Source: Roseovarius sp. | GTDB lineage: Bacteria > Pseudomonadota > Alphaproteobacteria > Rhodobacterales > Rhodobacteraceae | DNA length: 7,224 nt | Reading direction: 5' to 3' | Assembly: GCA_007125415.1 (NCBI GenBank) | Contig: SLDH01000269.1 | Location: 1 to 7,224 of the forward strand | Part shown: one piece after another, positions 5,899-7,224 of the stretch | Layout: every line of letters begins with the position of its first letter | Position numbering within the stretch: position 1 is the stretch's first letter | Made by a program: the position numbers and the translations under genes | Notes under the pieces: generated by a model | Database searches by the model: none | Told to the model about the DNA's origin: nothing | The model's input: only the letters and a program-made list of their open reading frames with translations

Positions 5899-5987
5899 GC
5901 GCAATCGCCTCGCTTCTTTGTCCCCTGCGGTTCGATGACAGCCCGAGACATATCTTGCGGGGCAGTTTCGGACAACAGACGTCTCTT

Positions 5988-6002
5988 CCGGAGAAACTCC
6001 GG
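5988..6002. repeat. Small perfect hairpin CCGGAG/CTCCGG
   Basis: A 6-bp stem with an AAA loop lies between the small membrane protein gene and the IS remnant. No T-run follows on either strand. It could be part of a regulatory or terminator structure, or chance in GC-rich DNA. The rest of 5899-6062 shows nothing I can name. Confidence 0.3.
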
Positions 6003-6062
6003 CCGCAGGACGCCGCGGAGGACCGCAAGGCCGATTTTGTCATGGCACGCCGTCGTTTTCTG

Positions 6063-6632
6063 CTAACAGGCTGCTGAAGAAGTCAGGCTTGAAGGACGTT
6101 GTTCCTGCCGCCACGATTTGAAGGCGGTCTTTTGCGCCCTCGACGGCGGACGCCGGGTCTGGGTTGCCTTGTTTCATCACGCTGCCAGGAGTTTCGGCAG
6201 CCTTGCGAGGTTGCAGGCCGCCATGGTCATCGTGAACTGCGCGCGGACCCTGTCGAGACCGCGGTGAACGGTCTGAGCCATGCCGCCCACGGTCTTGGCC
6301 CAGCCGAAGGGTTCCTCGATCTTCCTCCGGCACCTTTGGGACAAGGCGTATCCGGGATGCTGAGTGGTCCGCCCGTCAATGGCGGAATGTCGGGCCTTCT
6401 GCGCGACATGCGGGGTCACGACCATCTGTCTGAGTTTGGCGACGAAGTCGGCGCTGTCCTATCCCTTATCTGCCCCAAGCGTCAGGTGTCGGGTCGAGCC
6501 CGGGGAATGCCGATTGATCATCTCAAGCGCCGCCTTCCGCTCGCCATGCCCATCTGCATGGGTCAGTTCTGCCTGCACGATAAGTCCATTCCGGTTTTCC
6601 ATCAGCGTATGGCCCCATGAAGCGCCTGGAAC
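6063..6632 (-). mobile_element. Truncated IS5-like insertion sequence
   Basis: The left boundary on the + strand is an IS end, CAGGCTGCTGAAGAAGTC, starting at 6067. It is preceded by CTAA (6063-6066), which fits the YTAR target preference of IS5-group elements. About 95 bp of untranslated IS sequence follow, then the transposase remnant, whose C-terminus faces this end. The matching opposite end is not visible: recognisable transposase similarity fades near 6614-6632. The element has therefore lost its 5' portion, including the transposase N-terminal half and the other terminal repeat. The right boundary given is approximate. Family assignment rests on the transposase motifs and could be a neighbouring IS5/IS1182-type group. 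Confidence 0.75.
6177..6632 (-). pseudogene. IS5-like DDE transposase, C-terminal remnant with in-frame amber stop
   Basis: Reading on the minus strand, the remnant starts in the region of GHTLMENRNGLIVQAEL (codons from 6614). It continues through HADGHGERKAALEMINRH and SPGSTRHLTLGADKG, then TAG at 6461-6459, then DSADFVAKLRQ, VVTPHVAQKARHSAIDGRT, IEEPFGWAKTVGGMAQTV and the terminal NLARLPKLLAA with TGA at 6177-6179. The second catalytic Asp (GADKG) and the catalytic Glu (IEEPFGWAK) of the DDE triad are present. The amber codon falls where relatives have Tyr (GADKGYD), so the protein is interrupted just after the Asp. The first Asp and the N-terminal half are missing. Frame and similarity upstream of GHT are disturbed: homologues have FMGH, and TTC-ATG-GGG appears only in another frame, suggesting a frameshift or deletion near 6612-6624. 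The gene is clearly non-functional. Confidence 0.85.
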
Positions 6633-6730
6633 TTCTGTTGGTGCGCCCACCCGGCGGTCGGGCACTACCCTCGGACCGTCCGCAAAGGGCTCGACGCCGC
6701 CAGAGGGCTTCTTGCGTCAGGTGCCGAACA

Positions 6731-6753
6731 CTAGCGGGTTGCTGAAAAATGCC
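6731..6753 (+). mobile_element. Solo IS end, similar to the end at 6067 and in the same orientation
   Basis: CTAG (6731-6734) is followed by CGGGTTGCTGAAAAATGCC. Compared with the end at 6067 (CAGGCTGCTGAAGAAGTC, preceded by CTAA), the shared core is GG(C/T)TGCTGAA(G/A)AA, and both are preceded by a YTAR tetranucleotide. Both point the same way, so this cannot be the other end of the truncated element on its left. It looks like the terminus of a second, related IS whose body, extending rightward, is gone. Confidence 0.5.
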
Positions 6754-6814
6754 CGCCCCCTCCAGGCGCGTTGAGCCGAAAACCTGATCCCCGCCAAGCT
6801 GGCCCCGTGGCTTC

Positions 6815-6839
6815 GCCCGGGCGGGCGACCAGCCCGGGC
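6815..6839. repeat. Second copy of the GC-rich palindrome
   Basis: Two GCCCGGGC blocks (6815-6822 and 6832-6839) flank GGGCGACCA. The last 17 bases are identical to 5308-5324. The copy after the nitrile hydratase operon has GACCA between the same two blocks, so the copies differ by an extra GGGC. Both sit within about 85 bp of the 3' end of a gene, typical of REP-like extragenic repeats. Confidence 0.7.
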
Positions 6840-6857
6840 GGCGGTAAGGAGGATCAG

Positions 6858-6882
6858 AAAACTGCCCGGGGGGGGCAGTTTT
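6858..6882 (-). terminator. Probable intrinsic terminator downstream of yggS
   Basis: AAAACTGCCC (6858-6867) and GGGCAGTTTT (6873-6882) form a perfect 10-bp stem with a GGGGG loop. Read on the minus strand, it lies 39 bases after the yggS-family stop and the stem ends in TTTT. The A4/T4 ends would let it work in both directions, insulating yggS from the IS debris. The upstream GAGGA (6849-6853 region) can pair further with TCCTC after a bulge. Confidence 0.75.
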
Positions 6883-6921
6883 CCTCGATATTGCAGCCCC
6901 TGTTCATTTCTCGGCAGCCTG

Positions 6922-7224
6922 CTAGGCCCCAGCGTCGCGCGCCCCGAAGATGGCCGAGCCCACGCGGATATGGGTGGCGCCCTGCGCGATGGCGCGCTCG
7001 AAATCGCCGCTCATGCCCATCGAGAGCTTGGCAAGCCCGTTACGTTCGGCAATCTTTGCCAGCAGCGCGAAATGCAGGCTTGGCTCTTCATCCACTGGCG
7101 GGATGCACATCAACCCCCGCACCGGCAGATCGAGCTCGCGACACTCGCCGATGAACGCATCCGCCTCTGCCGGCAGCACACCTGCCTTCTGATCTTCCTC
7201 GCCGGTATTGATCTGCACGAAGAG
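6922..7224 (-). CDS. yggS: YggS/PROSC-family pyridoxal phosphate homeostasis protein, C-terminal part
   Basis: PLP-binding protein that buffers free pyridoxal 5'-phosphate and influences amino-acid and keto-acid balance; it has an alanine-racemase-like TIM-barrel fold and no established catalysis. The window contains the last 100 codons and the frame runs open off the right edge, so the N-terminal part, including the PLP lysine, lies outside. Diagnostic segments are VQINTGEEDQKAG near the edge, LPVRGLMCIPP, HFALLAKIAERNGL, LSMGMSGDFERAI (the S-M-G-M-S phosphate-binding motif) and GATHIRVGSAIFGAR. The stop is TAG at 6922-6924. GTG at 7216-7218 is an internal valine, not a start. A strong hairpin terminator follows at 6858-6882. 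Confidence 0.93.
   Translation of the reverse strand, partial: LFVQINTGEEDQKAGVLPAEADAFIGECRELDLPVRGLMCIPPVDEEPSLHFALLAKIAERNGLAKLSMGMSGDFERAIAQGATHIRVGSAIFGARDAGA

Larger units (their letters stand above)
6633..6921. other. IS debris and intergenic DNA before yggS
   Basis: From 6633 to about 6730 I recognise nothing. The transposase frame stays open up to a TGA at 6717-6719, but its translation (RRVGAPTEVPGA) does not look like the missing transposase part. After it come a second IS-like end (6731-6753), a copy of the GC palindrome (6815-6839) and a strong stem-loop (6858-6882). There is no gene in this stretch. Confidence 0.6.

Overview
The window reads as high-GC alphaproteobacterial chromosome, most likely from the Rhodobacteraceae (roseobacter/Rhodobacter relatives). 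This is inferred from the protein flavour of NadD, YggS and the transposase remnant, the strong G/C third-position bias, and GC-rich extragenic palindromes. No 16S rRNA or other direct taxonomic marker is present.

Layout, left to right. Positions 1-330 hold no convincing gene. A small secreted CAP-domain lipoprotein lies on the + strand (331-822). Convergent to it is a minus-strand pair: nadD (NAD biosynthesis) followed by a Tat-exported PBP4-type D-alanyl-D-alanine carboxypeptidase (dacB-like). About 410-450 bp of apparently regulatory DNA separates nadD from a divergent + strand operon (3609-5219). This operon encodes a cobalt-type nitrile hydratase: alpha subunit with the CTLCSC metal claw, beta subunit, and the small accessory/activator protein. 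The three genes overlap at their ends and are almost certainly translationally coupled. No amidase, nitrile-forming enzyme or cobalt transporter is visible here.

Downstream of the operon the DNA becomes repeat-rich. The last ~45 bp of the accessory gene, stop codon included, occur a second time 272 bp downstream. The DNA between the two copies contains a perfect GC palindrome and a larger imperfect inverted repeat. Next comes a small three-helix membrane protein of unknown function on the minus strand (5608-5898).

The segment from about 6063 to 6900 is an insertion-sequence graveyard. It holds the C-terminal part of an IS5-like DDE transposase with an in-frame amber codon, one recognisable IS end, a second similar IS end in the same orientation about 670 bp away, and another copy of the GC palindrome seen after the nitrile hydratase operon. 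A strong 10-bp stem, probably an intrinsic terminator, separates this debris from the 3' part of a yggS-family PLP homeostasis gene that runs off the right edge on the minus strand.

Functionally, nadD-dacB and yggS are housekeeping genes and the nitrile hydratase operon is the accessory metabolic module. The most unusual structure is the repeat and duplication architecture around the 3' end of that operon.
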